From: Paenibacillus sp. GM2
GTDB taxonomy: Bacteria > Bacillota > Bacilli > Paenibacillales > Paenibacillaceae
Direction of reading: 5' to 3'
Assembly (NCBI RefSeq): GCF_900069005.2
Contig: NZ_LN831279.1
Span: forward strand, 957,463 to 1,020,371
Length of the DNA stretch: 62,909 bases
Part shown: positions 62,426 through 62,909 of the stretch, one piece after another
How positions within the stretch are numbered: the first letter of the stretch is position 1
Layout of the letters: each line of letters begins with the position of its first letter
Translations under genes and position numbers: made by a program
The notes under the pieces: model-generated
What the model was told of the DNA's origin: nothing
Databases searched by the model: none
What the model saw: the letters and a program-made list of their open reading frames with translations, nothing else

Positions 62426-62909
62426 TCTTAAACGCGAACCGGCTCGCAAAGGTGTTCTTGTCCTCGCTGTTTTGGCGGTTGCAGCACTTGCAGGGATTTC
62501 GCTCAGCATTGGCACCGGAGCCGTCTCGATTTCACTGGGGGATATTTGGCGGTATCTGTTTCACGGCTTCGATGGTCCTATGAGGGAAGTGATCTGGAAT
62601 ATTCGCCTGCCTCGCACATTGGTTGCAGCGCTGGTGGGCGTAAATCTTGCCTTATCCGGGGCGATTCTGCAGGGAGTCATGCGCAATCCGCTGGCTGATC
62701 CGCATATCATCGGGGTCTCCTCGGGAGCCGGATTGCTTGGCATCATCATTCTAATTTTGTTTCCGCAGGCCTGGTCGCTGCTGACGCCGGCAGCCTTTAT
62801 CGGTGCTGCAGGGGCGGCGGCAATCATTTATTTATTGGCCTGGAAGCAGGGCGTTCAGCCGGTACGCATCATTCTCGCGGGAGTGGCGGTCTCCGCTTTT
62901 TTTTGCTCC
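62415..62909 (+). CDS. FecCD-family permease, cut by the window end
   Basis: 165 codons are visible from the ATG at 62415, inside the end of the binding-protein gene. Hallmarks of the family: WNIRLPRTLVAALVGVNLAL, SGAILQGVMRNPLADPHIIG and VSSGAGL. It is the membrane part of the importer; the ATPase should lie beyond the window. Confidence 0.92.
   Translation, partial: MATNLKREPARKGVLVLAVLAVAALAGISLSIGTGAVSISLGDIWRYLFHGFDGPMREVIWNIRLPRTLVAALVGVNLALSGAILQGVMRNPLADPHIIGVSSGAGLLGIIILILFPQAWSLLTPAAFIGAAGAAAIIYLLAWKQGVQPVRIILAGVAVSAFFCS

Overview
The window looks like chromosomal DNA of a low-to-moderate-GC, spore-forming Firmicute, most likely Paenibacillus or a close relative. The reasons are two germinant-receptor (ger) operons, a giant S-layer-homology surface protein, strong AGGAGG-type ribosome binding sites, Zur boxes of the Bacillus type, and the gene content. 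No rRNA, tRNA, CRISPR array, intact IS element or prophage was seen. Assignments come from reading motifs by eye, so family names are firmer than substrates.

Layout. (1) 1-12 kb, cell surface: the 3' part of a repeat-built SLH protein, a class B sortase with an IPQTG-anchored substrate, and a divergence from the usual agr arrangement in the form of an AgrC/AgrA-like kinase and LytTR regulator without agrBD. (2) 12.3-14.7 kb: a compact three-gene operon (PAPS-reductase-like PP-loop protein, GNAT acetyltransferase, ParB-like protein), of the IbrA/IbrB type. (3) 15-17.2 kb: a PTS EIIC-like membrane domain fused to an EAL phosphodiesterase. (4) 17.4-22.5 kb: two unknown small genes and a gerA-gerC-small-gerB operon. 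(5) 22.6-31 kb: accessory genes (SGNH esterase, DoxX/MarR, CDP-alcohol phosphatidyltransferase, TetR/SRPBCC/VOC, MFS/MarR), gene relics and intergenic repeats. Two MarR loci share one operator sequence, and the TetR locus has two matching operators. (6) 31.4-34.9 kb: nrdIEF, class Ib ribonucleotide reductase.

(7) 35-62.9 kb is a metal-starvation region. Zur boxes precede rpmG-cobW, znuCBA-zur-rpsN, and a flavoprotein / FeoB-like permease / BtuF-FecCD cluster; a weaker box precedes a permease/TIGR03943/CobW operon. The ribosomal proteins L33 and S14 are zinc-free forms, consistent with freeing ribosomal zinc under starvation. A near-consensus Fur box sits on the promoter of an eight-gene operon: an ECF S component, two ABC half-transporters, EcfT, a double EcfA, an AraC/YbtA-like regulator and two more ABC half-transporters. 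I read this as an iron or xenosiderophore importer that combines an ECF module with two YbtPQ/IrtAB-like heterodimers. It is the best candidate for a poorly described system. A second ger operon (gerA-gerC-gerB) lies between these metal operons. The window ends inside a FecCD-type permease gene.
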